From Pseudomonas lundensis (GTDB lineage Bacteria; Pseudomonadota; Gammaproteobacteria; Pseudomonadales; Pseudomonadaceae), in contig NZ_NQKI01000024.1 of the NCBI RefSeq assembly GCF_002269125.1, positions 16,119-80,118 on the forward strand: DNA of 64,000 nt, written 5' to 3'. Numbering within the stretch: the stretch's first letter is position 1; every line of letters begins with the position of its first letter. The translations under genes were made by a program, and so were the position numbers. The notes below the pieces were generated by a model, which was given only the letters and a program-made list of their open reading frames with translations, made no database searches and was not told where the DNA came from. Shown here in pieces: positions 22,621-31,502 of the stretch.

Positions 22621-22977
22621 GGCGCCTCCTCTCCTAGTGGTGACCCCTACCAAAGGTCACGTGGGTTGGGATGAGCCAGTACGCGATTCGGTGGTGAGCC
22701 TGCCTCACAGTGGCAGGAGCCTTGCGGCCAACCGTTAACCGAACCAGAGTGACTGGAGTTCAAATCAAAAAGTTCAGGGCTCTGTTTCGCGGGATATAAA
22801 AAATCGCCACGACAGGCCAAGGGCGGCATGCTAGCACACATGAGCGCTTGATGGAGCGCTCAGCTTGAGGCAGCGAAAATACTGTTCGCCTTGCACAATG
22901 GTGAACTTGAGCGGCACTTTCCCCCTCAGATACACCGTGAGTCACATTTAGCCTTATCACCCTGTAAGGAGCATCAC
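22621..22977. other. Divergent intergenic region thrS / small secreted protein
   Basis: This stretch of 357 bases has no convincing gene. The frames at 22647-22960 are low-complexity shadows. On the minus strand a small hairpin GTGACC/GGTCAC at 22640-22660 lies just upstream of the thrS ribosome binding site, where E. coli thrS has a tRNA-like operator. Similarity to such an operator is only suggested by position. Confidence 0.4.
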
Positions 22978-23307
22978 ATGCCCACTAAACGCTTATTAGC
23001 TCTCGCAACCCCATTATTGGCACTACTTCTGCCGCTGAGCGCCCACGCGGACAATTGGCCTGCAGCCCTTAAAAATGACTATATGAAGGATTGTGTCGCT
23101 GCTGCCAGCCAAAATATTGATAAAAAAACGGCTACGCAATATTGCGCATGTGGCGCGGATAAATTGTCTGCCAATTTTTCGACAGCTCAGATCAAGCAGT
23201 TGATGAGTAAAGAGGTACAACCCAGTGCTGAGCTGCGCGCACAAGCGCTGAAGGCCATCGAGTCATGCCGCGCGACAGCGCCTACCCCCGCCAAACCCAA
23301 GAAATAA
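22978..23307 (+). CDS. Small secreted Cys-containing protein
   Basis: A 109-residue protein with a clear signal peptide (KRLLALATPLLALLLPLSAHA) and a periplasmic helical domain with Cys in YMKDCVAAA, QYCACGADK and ESCRAT, probably two disulfides. The ATG at 22978 is chosen because AAGGAG lies seven bases upstream. The upstream 29 residues of the longer frame are rejected. It ends in a Pro/Lys-rich tail. The function is unknown. Similar small proteins are common in Pseudomonas. Confidence 0.75.
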   Translation: MPTKRLLALATPLLALLLPLSAHADNWPAALKNDYMKDCVAAASQNIDKKTATQYCACGADKLSANFSTAQIKQLMSKEVQPSAELRAQALKAIESCRATAPTPAKPKK

Positions 23308-23371
23308 TCCCCCTAGGGTCACCGCCACTTACGCCTTGAGCCACTGACAAAAGCCCGATAATGGGCCATTC

Positions 23372-23601
23372 CTTAAAAAAAACATAAGGAGTGATGCTTT
23401 TTTTAAGTGCCGGCGAAAGCGGCAAAGCCCCATAAATCGGGGGTTTCAAGCCTTCCGAGCAGCTCTGGGAAGCTTACAAAGCATCAAACTGTGACGCAGG
23501 GGGGCTCCCAAACCTCACATTTCGACTATGATAGCCAAGTGTGCCCAGTTGGCCTGAGCAGCACAGTACTACTGAAAATATAAGTTTCTTGGAGATACAC
23601 C
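23372..23601 (+). promoter_or_regulatory. Structured leader upstream of the cold-shock gene
   Basis: The 293 bases between the two genes hold several inverted repeats: a perfect ten-base CTTAAAAAAA/TTTTTTTAAG pair (23372-23381 and 23398-23407) whose loop contains AAGGAG and an ATG, then GCCG/CGGC, CCCC/GGGG and CTTCC/GGGAAG stems up to about 23475. Cold-shock genes usually have long structured 5' leaders. A separate small RNA is an alternative. A TATGAT box at 23527 could be a -10 element nearer to the gene. Confidence 0.45.
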
Positions 23602-23814
23602 ATGTCTAATCGCCAAACCGGCACCGTAAAATGGTTCAACGATGAAAAAGGCTTCGGCTTCATCACTCCTCAAGGTGGCGGTGACGACCTGTTCGTACAC
23701 TTCAAAGCTATCGAAAGCGACGGTTTCAAAAGCCTGAAAGAAGGCCAGACCGTTTCCTTCGTGGCTGAGAAAGGCCAAAAGGGTATGCAAGCTGCACAGG
23801 TTCGTCCGGAGTAA
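23602..23814 (+). CDS. CspA-family cold-shock protein
   Basis: A 70-residue single OB-fold RNA/DNA chaperone. The two nucleic-acid-binding motifs KGFGFIT and DLFVHF are intact, after the family start GTVKWFNDE. The start has TTGGAG upstream. It is monocistronic, with a strong terminator after the gene. Which paralogue it is (CspA or CapB type) cannot be told from sequence alone. Confidence 0.96.
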   Translation: MSNRQTGTVKWFNDEKGFGFITPQGGGDDLFVHFKAIESDGFKSLKEGQTVSFVAEKGQKGMQAAQVRPE

Positions 23815-23827
23815 ATCTCCTTCGAAC

Positions 23828-23859
23828 AAAAAAACCCCGTCCACGTGACGGGGTTTTTT
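23828..23859 (+). terminator. Terminator of the cold-shock gene
   Basis: CCCCGTC/GACGGGG with a CACGT loop, preceded by seven A and followed by six T. It can act in both directions and also serves the convergent lipoprotein gene. Confidence 0.92.
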
Positions 23860-23883
23860 GTGCCTGATACAAACGCGAACTGC

Positions 23884-24195
23884 TTAGCCGCAGTTCACGC
23901 GCGTAATCACGGCATTGTCATCCGCATTGAGGTTCAGGCGATCTGAGCGGTACTCAAGCGTCATGACATCGTTAGGCCCGAGGATACGGGCGGTCTGCGC
24001 ACCTGCTTTGACGCGGGCCTGCTCCAAAAGCTGCGCCGACGCTTTTTTCCCGACTGCAAAGGCTGCCGCCTGAGCGTCGCACCGCGTGTGCGCAGGGGTG
24101 GCCGCCGCAGGTTCCTTGTCAGAACTTGAGGTACTGCACCCGGACAACGCCAGCACTGCCAGCAATGAACCCAATGACACTAGCTTCCAGGACAT
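23884..24195 (-). CDS. Lipoprotein of the I78 peptidase-inhibitor type
   Basis: A 103-residue lipoprotein with signal MSWKLVSLGSLLAVLALSGC (lipobox LSGC, Cys20). The mature part has the I78 inhibitor pattern: a Cys-containing start (HTRCDAQAAAF), ARVKAGAQTARILGP, a basic strand (RSDRLNLNADD) and the terminal NCG. Members are thought to inhibit serine proteases in the periplasm. Function here is inferred from family resemblance. Confidence 0.75.
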   Translation of the reverse strand: MSWKLVSLGSLLAVLALSGCSTSSSDKEPAAATPAHTRCDAQAAAFAVGKKASAQLLEQARVKAGAQTARILGPNDVMTLEYRSDRLNLNADDNAVITRVNCG

Positions 24196-24354
24196 GAAGC
24201 CTCCTTAAAAATAAATAGTCGAGACCTTTGCGACAGTTTTTACGCAAAGAGGTTGCACAGCGCCATGCAAGAAGTACGCGTGAGCGCAGGCGCGTGATTT
24301 TGGACGAGAAGCCGTGTATCGCCTTGGCTTAATCGTCACGGAATATGTGCTGTA

Positions 24355-24660
24355 TCAGTACACATCGATGTAATCGAACGGTGGATTGGGCCAATTCGCC
24401 TTCAAAGCATTGAAGATCTGCATAACCCAAACCTCGTCACTCGCTGCAACATTGCCCACATACCCAGAACCCGCTGACCAGGTTTCCAGCCTGAAAAGCA
24501 GCCCGTCAATATCTGTACCGCCAACCACGCCTGAAGACAGGTAAGCCCGCCCGACTTTCGAGACTCGCAGCTGCGTGTGCACATCATCACAGGCTGAGGC
24601 CAATAGCTGTCGTACAGCCTCCAGCGTCAGCCCCTCAGGCTTATTCAAATCGATATACAT
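24355..24660 (-). CDS. Conserved small protein of unknown function
   Basis: A 101-residue protein with a good ribosome binding site (GGAGGGG) before the ATG. The pattern is alpha-beta with a helix (LTLEAVRQLLASACDD) followed by strands, a Gly-rich loop (GYVGNVAASDEV) and a Trp/Pro-rich end (ALKANWPNPPFDYIDVY). No signal peptide is seen. It is divergent from the gene at 24793, with a large inverted repeat between them. I do not recognise the family. Confidence 0.65.
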   Translation of the reverse strand: MYIDLNKPEGLTLEAVRQLLASACDDVHTQLRVSKVGRAYLSSGVVGGTDIDGLLFRLETWSAGSGYVGNVAASDEVWVMQIFNALKANWPNPPFDYIDVY

Positions 24661-24684
24661 AGTAATGCCCCTCCCTCAAAGGGT

Positions 24685-24735
24685 CAGTGTGACATGGGCG
24701 CGGCCATTCCTGCGCCCATGCCCACTCTCACACTG
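24685..24735. repeat. Nested inverted repeat between two unknown genes
   Basis: An outer arm pair CAGTGTGA (24685-24692) and TCACACTG (24728-24735) encloses an inner pair CATGGGCGC (24693-24701) and GCGCCCATG (24712-24720). There is no T-run on either side, so it is not a simple terminator. It could be an operator or a leader hairpin of the minus gene. Confidence 0.55.
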
Positions 24736-24792
24736 ATGGCATCTCAATGGCATTTTGCTAAGATCTAGCGTTTTAACGCAACGAGTCCAACC

Positions 24793-24987
24793 ATGAGCAA
24801 CGTCAGTATTGACGCCGACATCAAGGCGAAATGGCAACAGGGGCAATGTTCTTACAGCCCGGGCAGCCCCGAGGAACTGGCCATTATCGGGATAGATCTG
24901 CTGGTTAAAGAACTCGGAATCGAAGCGGCAAAAGCGTTTAGCCATCAGGTTTTCGAGAAATATGGCCCGCCTGTAGAGACGACCTGA
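24793..24987 (+). CDS. Small conserved Pseudomonas protein
   Basis: A 64-residue acidic protein with two helices (PEELAIIGIDLLVKELG and EAAKAFSHQVFEKYG). There is no signal or membrane segment. It follows directly on the inverted-repeat region and is isolated from the ribose operon. The function is unknown. Confidence 0.65.
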   Translation: MSNVSIDADIKAKWQQGQCSYSPGSPEELAIIGIDLLVKELGIEAAKAFSHQVFEKYGPPVETT

Positions 24988-25158
24988 GGGTACAGAGACT
25001 CAAGCCCACATCGGTCAGGCATCAACCTTGATTCTGCCTTCGCACTGGCTGAGCCACTGAAAAACACGGCTTCAGCACGTACATACAACGCTGCGACCTG
25101 CACGGGCACCCCCTGAACGCTCAAGCCTTGTATCAACTGATGCTTACACCACACCGTT

Positions 25159-25563
25159 TTAAAACGTAACACCAGCGATCAGCGCAATATTGCAGTACGG
25201 ACGACATTCCCCGGTACGCACAATCGCTTTTGCGCCCAGACACAAGCCCTTAAAGGCATCGTGAGCAAGCATCCGCCTGCCTCCCATCAACCCAAGGCTG
25301 GTTTGAGCCTCAATGGCACTGAGCGCAGCACACGGATGTTCAAGCAACTCTTTAGCCAGTACATGGCTTTCAACCTGCATCTCACTCAGGACGATACACA
25401 ATGTGGTCTCCAGGTCCGGCACTCCACGGGTCAGTGCCAGATCAATCAGCTCAACGCCCTTAGGCACCGGCAAACCGGCATCGGCAATCACCACAATGTC
25501 GCCATGTCCCAATGACGCGATCAGCCGTGACAGTTGAATATTCAGCAGGGGTGTCTTTTTCAT
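25159..25563 (-). CDS. rbsD: D-ribose pyranase
   Basis: A 134-residue cytoplasmic enzyme that interconverts beta-pyranose and furanose forms of ribose before phosphorylation. Family motifs are visible: a catalytic His in SLGHGDIVVIADAGLP, PKGVELIDLALTRGVPD, and a terminal RTGECRPYCNIALIAGVTF. It overlaps rbsK by four bases and is the last gene of the ribose operon. Confidence 0.95.
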   Translation of the reverse strand: MKKTPLLNIQLSRLIASLGHGDIVVIADAGLPVPKGVELIDLALTRGVPDLETTLCIVLSEMQVESHVLAKELLEHPCAALSAIEAQTSLGLMGGRRMLAHDAFKGLCLGAKAIVRTGECRPYCNIALIAGVTF

Positions 25564-26480
25564 GACGGTGCGAAACCTAATACGTCAGCCAACTTTGGAA
25601 TGGACGGTTGAGCGCCTGAGCACGTGACAGACAACGCTGCCGCAATTTGTGCAAACCGGATGGCTTGATCTTCACTCTTCCCCCCCGCGAGGGCGGCAGA
25701 AAATGCACCAACAAAAGTGTCACCCGCCGCAGTGGCATCGACCGCCTCAACGCTGGGCGCCGAAAAATGCACGGTATCGCGCCCGCTGACGAACAGCGCG
25801 CCTTTGGCCCCCAGCGTCACAATCACGTTGCGCGCGCCCGCCTCAATCAGCTTCAAAGCAGCACACTCTGCAGACGCCAGCGAATCAACAACCACGCCAC
25901 TGAGGGCCTGAGCCTCACTTTCATTGGGGATCAGGTAATCAATAGCCTCAAGCCACTGTGACGGCAACGGCCCGTTAACCGGCGCCGGATTGAGGATTAC
26001 GGTCTTATTGAGCGCTCGCCCCCGTTTGAGCGTATGGGCAACGGTGTCATAGGGGACCTCGAGCTGGCAGACGATCACCTCTGCCCCCTGCAGCATCGCG
26101 TCACATGATTCGATATCGCCAGGTGCCAGGGAAGCGTTGGCGCCCGGCACGACCACAATGGTGTTTTGACTGTTGGCATCCACAACAATCAGGGCAATGC
26201 CACTCACACACCCCGCGACACTCGACACCCCCGAGCAATCAATCTGCTCATCCATAAGACCTGCTCGCAGCTGTTCGCCATAGGCGTCACTGCCCACACG
26301 CCCCAGCATCGCGACGCGCGCGCCCAACCGTGCAGCCGCTACCGCCTGGTTGGCGCCTTTGCCGCCATGTACCGTTTGCAGTGAATCACCGAAGAGCGTT
26401 TCGCCCGGCTGCGGCAACCGCTGCGTTCGTGTGACCAAATCCATATTCAGACTGCCAACCACTACTACATTTGCGTGCAT
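25560..26480 (-). CDS. rbsK: Ribokinase
   Basis: A 306-residue PfkB-family kinase that makes ribose 5-phosphate. It has the N-terminal VVVGSLNMDLV strand, the GGKGANQAVAAARLG motif and the C-terminal DTFVGAF anion-hole signature with the catalytic Asp in DATAAGDTF. The ATG at 26480 is preferred to the GTG at 26489 directly after the rbsR stop. It is coupled to rbsR upstream and rbsD downstream. Confidence 0.95.
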   Translation of the reverse strand: MHANVVVVGSLNMDLVTRTQRLPQPGETLFGDSLQTVHGGKGANQAVAAARLGARVAMLGRVGSDAYGEQLRAGLMDEQIDCSGVSSVAGCVSGIALIVVDANSQNTIVVVPGANASLAPGDIESCDAMLQGAEVIVCQLEVPYDTVAHTLKRGRALNKTVILNPAPVNGPLPSQWLEAIDYLIPNESEAQALSGVVVDSLASAECAALKLIEAGARNVIVTLGAKGALFVSGRDTVHFSAPSVEAVDATAAGDTFVGAFSAALAGGKSEDQAIRFAQIAAALSVTCSGAQPSIPKLADVLGFAPS

Positions 26481-26489
26481 GCTCGACAC

Positions 26490-27524
26490 TCAACCGATGG
26501 ATTGCTGAAGGCGTTGCCGGGCGATCGCTCGGTACGGCCCGGTGGATTCACGTAGCACTAGACTCGGCGCAACGATTAACTGCTCAACAGATCGCGCGGG
26601 CGTTGCAATACGCTGCAACAAAACCCGTGCAGCGGTTTCCCCCAACTGCAGGATTGATTGACCTACCGTCGTCAACGCCGGGTACACATACCGGCTCAGT
26701 TGAACATCATCAAAGCCGATGACAGACAGTTGCTGCGGCACCTGAATCTGGCGTTCAGCGGCCGCACGCAAGACACCAATGCCCATCATGTCGTTGCACG
26801 CGAACACGGCCGTAGGCGGATCGTCGGTCAACAAGCGGTTGGCTGCGACATAACCGCCTGTACAACTGAAATCACTTTCCACCCTCCAGTGCGCCGCAGG
26901 CTCGATCCCGGCCTCGTTCAAGGCTCGCAGATACCCGGCCTGTCGCAGCTGCGCCACACTATTAAGCGCTGGGCCGCCAATACAGGCAATCGCCCGATGA
27001 CCCAGCTCAAGCAAATGACGGGTCGCCAGGTACGCTCCCTGCTCATGATCGATTCGCACCAGATCGGCGTCGATACCTTCCAGGCTACGGTCAACAATCA
27101 CCATGGGCGTGCGGACCCCCGATAAACCGCTGGCCAGTCCCAAATCACCGCCCGCAGAAGCAACTACCAGACCGTCCACACGCTTTTCCAGCAACACCCG
27201 CAAGTAGTTGCGCTGCTTATCCGGATCGTCGTCGCAATTGCAGAGGATCACGCAGTAGTTATTACGCTCACAGTAATCCTCGATTCCCCGTGCCAACTCG
27301 GCGAAGTAAGGGTTGAGGCTATTAGCCACCAGCAAACCAATGGTGGCGGTGCTTTTGGCTTTCAGGGAGCGCGCTACAGCGCTCGGTACGTAATCCAGAC
27401 GCGCAATGGCTTCTTCCACTTTCAACCGCACCGGCTCGCTCACCGGCCGGGTCTTGTTCAGCACATGGGACACCGTTGTGTAGGAGATCCCCGCCATTGC
27501 CGCCACATCTTTGATGGTTGCCAT
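26490..27524 (-). CDS. rbsR: LacI-family ribose operon repressor
   Basis: A 344-residue regulator. The N-terminal LacI helix-turn-helix and hinge are visible (TIKDVAAMAGISYTTVSHVL, then VARSLKAKSTATIGLL), followed by a periplasmic-binding-protein-like effector domain (CNCDDDPDKQRNYL). It is encoded inside the operon it controls. The palindrome GCAAACGTTTGC upstream of rbsB is the expected operator. Ribose is the likely inducer. Confidence 0.94.
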   Translation of the reverse strand: MATIKDVAAMAGISYTTVSHVLNKTRPVSEPVRLKVEEAIARLDYVPSAVARSLKAKSTATIGLLVANSLNPYFAELARGIEDYCERNNYCVILCNCDDDPDKQRNYLRVLLEKRVDGLVVASAGGDLGLASGLSGVRTPMVIVDRSLEGIDADLVRIDHEQGAYLATRHLLELGHRAIACIGGPALNSVAQLRQAGYLRALNEAGIEPAAHWRVESDFSCTGGYVAANRLLTDDPPTAVFACNDMMGIGVLRAAAERQIQVPQQLSVIGFDDVQLSRYVYPALTTVGQSILQLGETAARVLLQRIATPARSVEQLIVAPSLVLRESTGPYRAIARQRLQQSIG

Positions 27525-27527
27525 TGC

Positions 27528-28505
27528 TTAATTCCGTCGCCGTGCCCGTTGACTGCGGTAAGTATCCAAAATCACTGCCATCACAATGACAGCACCGGTG
27601 ATGATACGCTTGGTCGGATCGGTCGCGCCGATCTGCGCTAACCCTGCAGCCAGGACCGAGATAATCAGCACCCCAAAAAACGTGCTGATGATAGAACCGC
27701 GGCCGCCCATCAGGCTGGTCCCGCCAATGACCACCGCAGCAATCACTTGCAGCTCCAGCCCAGCCCCCGCGTTAGGGTCTGCGGCCTCCAGACGCGAGAT
27801 CTGAAATAAGGCTGCCACCCCGGCCAGCAGCCCCATCAGGCTGAATACCAGAACTTTGTAGGGCTTGGGGTTGATGCCGGCCAGGCGGACCGCCTCTTCA
27901 TTGGTGCCGATTCCGACCAGGTAGCGTCCGAACACCGTGCGGGTCAATATCACCTGCGCGACCACGATGACCAGCAATGCAATGATGAAAGACGGCGCAA
28001 TGCCAAACGCAATTGGATCGGACAACCAGGCGAACGCGTCGCCAATATAGGCGGTGCGCGATCCGGTCATTTGATAAGCAGCGCCGCGGGCCATTTCCAG
28101 CACGCCCAGCGACACGATAAACGAAGGAATGCGCCAAGCGACGGTGATCGACCCCGTGAGCGTACCGACCGCAGCAGCGCAGCCCATGCCCAACAATGCG
28201 GCTGGCAAGACACTCCAGCCCCACCCCAGGATCGCCACACTCACCACGGAGGCCGCCAGCGCCAGCACCGAACCGACGGACAGATCAATGCCGCCGATAA
28301 TCAAGACAAAGGTCATGCCCACGGAGAGCACCATCAGGTCAGGAATCTGATTGGCCAAGGTGCTCAACGTACCGTAAGAAAAGAAGTGATCGCTCAGACT
28401 GGAGAAGAGCACGATCATGGCCAGCAAAGCGCCAGCCAACCCCACGTACGTGCCCATACCGTAAAAACTGTGCGCAGCGTTGCGCGGCGAGGAAGCGGTG
28501 TTCAT
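27528..28505 (-). CDS. rbsC: Ribose ABC transporter permease
   Basis: A 325-residue integral membrane protein of the sugar ABC permease family, with about eight to ten hydrophobic segments and the family motifs VGMTFVLIIGGIDLSVGSVL and GTSLMGGRGSIISTFFG. It forms the membrane channel with RbsA as motor. The ATG overlaps the rbsA stop (ATGA), with AAGGA upstream. Confidence 0.95.
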   Translation of the reverse strand: MNTASSPRNAAHSFYGMGTYVGLAGALLAMIVLFSSLSDHFFSYGTLSTLANQIPDLMVLSVGMTFVLIIGGIDLSVGSVLALAASVVSVAILGWGWSVLPAALLGMGCAAAVGTLTGSITVAWRIPSFIVSLGVLEMARGAAYQMTGSRTAYIGDAFAWLSDPIAFGIAPSFIIALLVIVVAQVILTRTVFGRYLVGIGTNEEAVRLAGINPKPYKVLVFSLMGLLAGVAALFQISRLEAADPNAGAGLELQVIAAVVIGGTSLMGGRGSIISTFFGVLIISVLAAGLAQIGATDPTKRIITGAVIVMAVILDTYRSQRARRRN

Positions 28506-30055
28506 GCAATGTCCTTGGGCGCCACTGACGTCAGTGGTGCATCGTGTGTTTGATAACCGGCAAACGCAGCCGCCAGCAGTTGTTCCTGACTCCAGCTGTC
28601 GCGCTCAAAGGTAGCGGTCAAGCGCCCCGCCGACATCACCCCGATGCGGTCACAGATCAGCATCAATTCCCGCAGGTCGCTGGACACCACCACCACTGCC
28701 TTGCCCTGTCGGGTCAACTCCGCGAGCAAGCGATAGATATCGAACTTGGCCCCGATATCAATGCCGCGCGTGGGCTCATCAAACAGCAACACAGCGCAGT
28801 CGCGCTCAAGCCAGCGGCCGATCACGACTTTCTGCTGATTGCCCCCCGACAATTGCGCGACGATCTGCTCGGGCCCGGCACAGCGAATGCCCATCGCATC
28901 GATCTGGCGCCGGGCCAGCGCACGCTCTTGCGCCCCCTTGATGAAACCCGCACGCGACAGCTGTTGCATATTGCCCAAGCCGATATTGGCGCTGATGGGC
29001 AAGCTCATCAGCAAACCTTCGCCCTTACGGTCTTCGGTAATCAATGCAATACCGTGCCTGACAGCGTCCATCGGGCTGCAAATAGGCGCGGGTTGCAGGG
29101 GGGTGCCCACCGCGACCGTGCCACTGTCAGCGTGGTCGGCGCCATAAATCAGGCGCAACAACTCTGTGCGCCCTGCCCCGATCAGGCCAGATATGCCGAA
29201 AATCTCACCCTGGCGGACCTCAAACGACACATCCATAACCTTGGTCCCACGGCCCAGCCCTGAAACCCTCAGCGCAGGCTCCCCCAGAGGGCGCTCGCCC
29301 ATCTCCAGGTGATCGCCCAGCTCGCGCCCGACCATCAAATTGACCAGTTGCTGGCTGTCATAGTTGGCAATGGGCTCGACACACACCAGATGCCCGTCAC
29401 GCAGCACCGCAATGCGCTGGGCTACCCGTGCCAGCTCTTCGAGCCGGTGAGAGATGTAAACAATCGCTACGCCCCGGGCCTGTAACCGGGTGATCTGGAT
29501 AAACAACAGCTCGACTTCGCGGGCCGTGAGCATGGCCGTGGGTTCGTCGAGGATCAGCACCTGACAGTCGCCAATCAGGTTGCGGGCGATTTCCACCATC
29601 TGCTGGTGCCCAACCCCCAACTCACCCACCATTGTGTCGGGATCAATGGCGTCAAGGCCGACCTGTGCCATTGCCTCAATCGCAGCCGTACGCAAGCGCT
29701 TGCGGTTGATCCACCCGGCGCTGGCAGGCAGATTGTCGAGAAAGAGGTTTTCCGCCACGGTGAGCGTCGGCAGAAGATTGAGTTCTTGCATCACCATGCG
29801 CACACCCAGGCGCTCGGCTTGCGCGCGGCTGCCGGGCGCATAAGGCTGGCCGTTGAAATGCATCTGGCCGGTGGAGGGCACTTCAAGCCCGCCAATGATT
29901 TTTGACAAGGTGCTTTTTCCAGCACCGTTCTCCCCCGTCAACGCCAATACTTCGCCGCGATACAGGGTCAGGTCGATCGCACTCAGAACAGGTTGCGCAT
30001 AGGTTTTACCTATGCCGCGCACTGAAAGCGCCACGCCAGCATCTGGATTTACCAT
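28502..30055 (-). CDS. rbsA: Ribose ABC transporter ATP-binding protein
   Basis: A 517-residue protein with two ABC modules in one chain. The first has Walker A GENGAGKST, a GVGHQQM signature region and Walker B VLILDEPTAM. The second has a degenerate Walker A (GLIGAGRTE), signature LSGGNQQK and VLLFDEPTRGID. One degenerate site is normal for this family. The start at 30055 has GGAG seven bases upstream. An upstream TTG is less likely. Confidence 0.96.
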   Translation of the reverse strand: MVNPDAGVALSVRGIGKTYAQPVLSAIDLTLYRGEVLALTGENGAGKSTLSKIIGGLEVPSTGQMHFNGQPYAPGSRAQAERLGVRMVMQELNLLPTLTVAENLFLDNLPASAGWINRKRLRTAAIEAMAQVGLDAIDPDTMVGELGVGHQQMVEIARNLIGDCQVLILDEPTAMLTAREVELLFIQITRLQARGVAIVYISHRLEELARVAQRIAVLRDGHLVCVEPIANYDSQQLVNLMVGRELGDHLEMGERPLGEPALRVSGLGRGTKVMDVSFEVRQGEIFGISGLIGAGRTELLRLIYGADHADSGTVAVGTPLQPAPICSPMDAVRHGIALITEDRKGEGLLMSLPISANIGLGNMQQLSRAGFIKGAQERALARRQIDAMGIRCAGPEQIVAQLSGGNQQKVVIGRWLERDCAVLLFDEPTRGIDIGAKFDIYRLLAELTRQGKAVVVVSSDLRELMLICDRIGVMSAGRLTATFERDSWSQEQLLAAAFAGYQTHDAPLTSVAPKDIA

Positions 30056-30108
30056 CAAACATCTCCGGGCACCCGGTCAAACACGCAGGTGCCGAGGGCA
30101 TGGATAGA

Positions 30109-31062
30109 TTAGGGGGTCGTGATCAGCTCAACCGGCGTGGCAATGACACCATCTTTTAGTGCGTCGACTGGCGCTTTGCTGATTAGCTTGAGCGCGGTCT
30201 GAATCCCAAAGACAGCCTGCTGAGCGGCCGCCTGGTCTGCGGTGGCCAGCACACGGCCTTTCTTGAGCATCGGCTTGATGGCATCGATGTTGTCGTAACC
30301 GACCACCAGCACTTTCCCGGCCTTACCGGCTGCGCGGATGGCCGATACCGCGCCAATCGCCATGCTGTCGTTGCCCGCCAACAGAGCCTTCACGTTTGGA
30401 TACTCGCTAAGAATCGCAGCGGCCTGCTTGTTGCCCCCTTCGATTTCCCAATTGCCGGACTGCGTGGACACCACCTTGATTTGCGCCGCGTTCATGGCGT
30501 CCGTGAAGCCAGCCGTGCGTTGCTGCGCGTTGGTGGTGGTCGAAACACCTTCAATGATGGCCACTTCGTCGCCAACGTTGAGTTTGCTCGCCAGGTACTC
30601 ACCCACCTTGCGCGCGCCAGCCCGGTTATCAGGCCCTACAAACGGAACATCCATCTTCTTACTTTTAAGCACTTGCGGGTCGAGCTGGTTATCGATGTTT
30701 ACCACGACAATCCCGGCATCCTGGGCTTTTTGAAGGGCGTTGATCAACGCCTTGGAATCAGCCGGAGCGATCACCAGACCATCGACTTGGGCAACGATCA
30801 TCTGATTGATGATGTCTACCTGCCCCTGCGTATCGGTTTCGTTTTTGATGCCGCTGGAGATCAACACAAAATCAGCCGGGTGCTGTTTTTGATAATCCTC
30901 GGCACCCTTGGTCATGGTGACAAAAAACTCATTGGCCAATGACTTCATGACCAGTCCGATTTTTGGGGGGGTGGGAGAGTCGGCGTGCGCAAGCGGAAGG
31001 GAAAACGAGGCCGCTGCAAACAAGGCGACGGCGAGCAAGCGTCCAGCAAAGGGCAGCTTCAT
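30109..31062 (-). CDS. rbsB: Ribose-binding periplasmic protein
   Basis: A 317-residue substrate-binding protein with a signal peptide (LLAVALFAAASFSLPLAHA) and a two-lobed sugar-binding fold (KIGLVMKSLANEFFVTMTKG at the start, VVGYDNIDAIKP near the hinge). It is the first gene of the ribose operon. The start has GGAG upstream. It delivers ribose to RbsAC. Confidence 0.95.
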   Translation of the reverse strand: MKLPFAGRLLAVALFAAASFSLPLAHADSPTPPKIGLVMKSLANEFFVTMTKGAEDYQKQHPADFVLISSGIKNETDTQGQVDIINQMIVAQVDGLVIAPADSKALINALQKAQDAGIVVVNIDNQLDPQVLKSKKMDVPFVGPDNRAGARKVGEYLASKLNVGDEVAIIEGVSTTTNAQQRTAGFTDAMNAAQIKVVSTQSGNWEIEGGNKQAAAILSEYPNVKALLAGNDSMAIGAVSAIRAAGKAGKVLVVGYDNIDAIKPMLKKGRVLATADQAAAQQAVFGIQTALKLISKAPVDALKDGVIATPVELITTP

Positions 31063-31184
31063 GGGAGTACTCCGATCTTATGATTATTGTGAGCAACATC
31101 CTGTTTGCACGGGCTGCCAACGCATTGACAGAGTCGCTTGACCGGAAGCCGTGAAGGCACTCAAGTCAGCGAAAAAAAGACCGC

Positions 31185-31196
31185 GCAAACGTTTGC
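31185..31196. promoter_or_regulatory. Putative RbsR operator
   Basis: The perfect 12-bp palindrome GCAAACGTTTGC lies about 120 bases upstream of rbsB. Its central CG and arms are of the LacI-family type. Only one copy is seen near the operon start. Confidence 0.7.
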
Positions 31197-31299
31197 TTTA
31201 ACCTCACTATGAAAACGCGTCTGGCATTTGTCAATCACAAAAATCGGCGCCATTAAACCGACGAATGGACGACTTTCCGTACGAAAAGTTACCTCTAAA

Positions 31300-31417
31300 T
31301 TCGGTAACCCGTCTCCAAAAACCTGAACAATCACTCTATTTTTAATTTTTATTCATATAAATCAATTACTTATAAAAACTCAAAGCGATCCGATCTGGCT
31401 GGCACAAAATATGCCTT
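31300..31417 (+). promoter_or_regulatory. Sigma-54-type promoter of the glutaminase-asparaginase gene
   Basis: TGGCAC at 31400-31405 and TGC at 31412-31414 give the GG-N10-GC arrangement of -24/-12 promoters. About 100 bases upstream, TTCGGTAACCCGTC at 31300-31313 resembles the TTCGG-N4-CCGAA site of the AauR regulator of acidic amino-acid use, with two mismatches in the second half. The whole intergenic region 31063-31502 holds no gene. Confidence 0.65.
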
Positions 31418-31502
31418 TATATGACCAGCATGTGGCCAGTGGATGGCACGTGCCGTGCTAGGTGTATGTGCATCAGCACTCTCATCATTAAGAGAGAACA
31501 TA

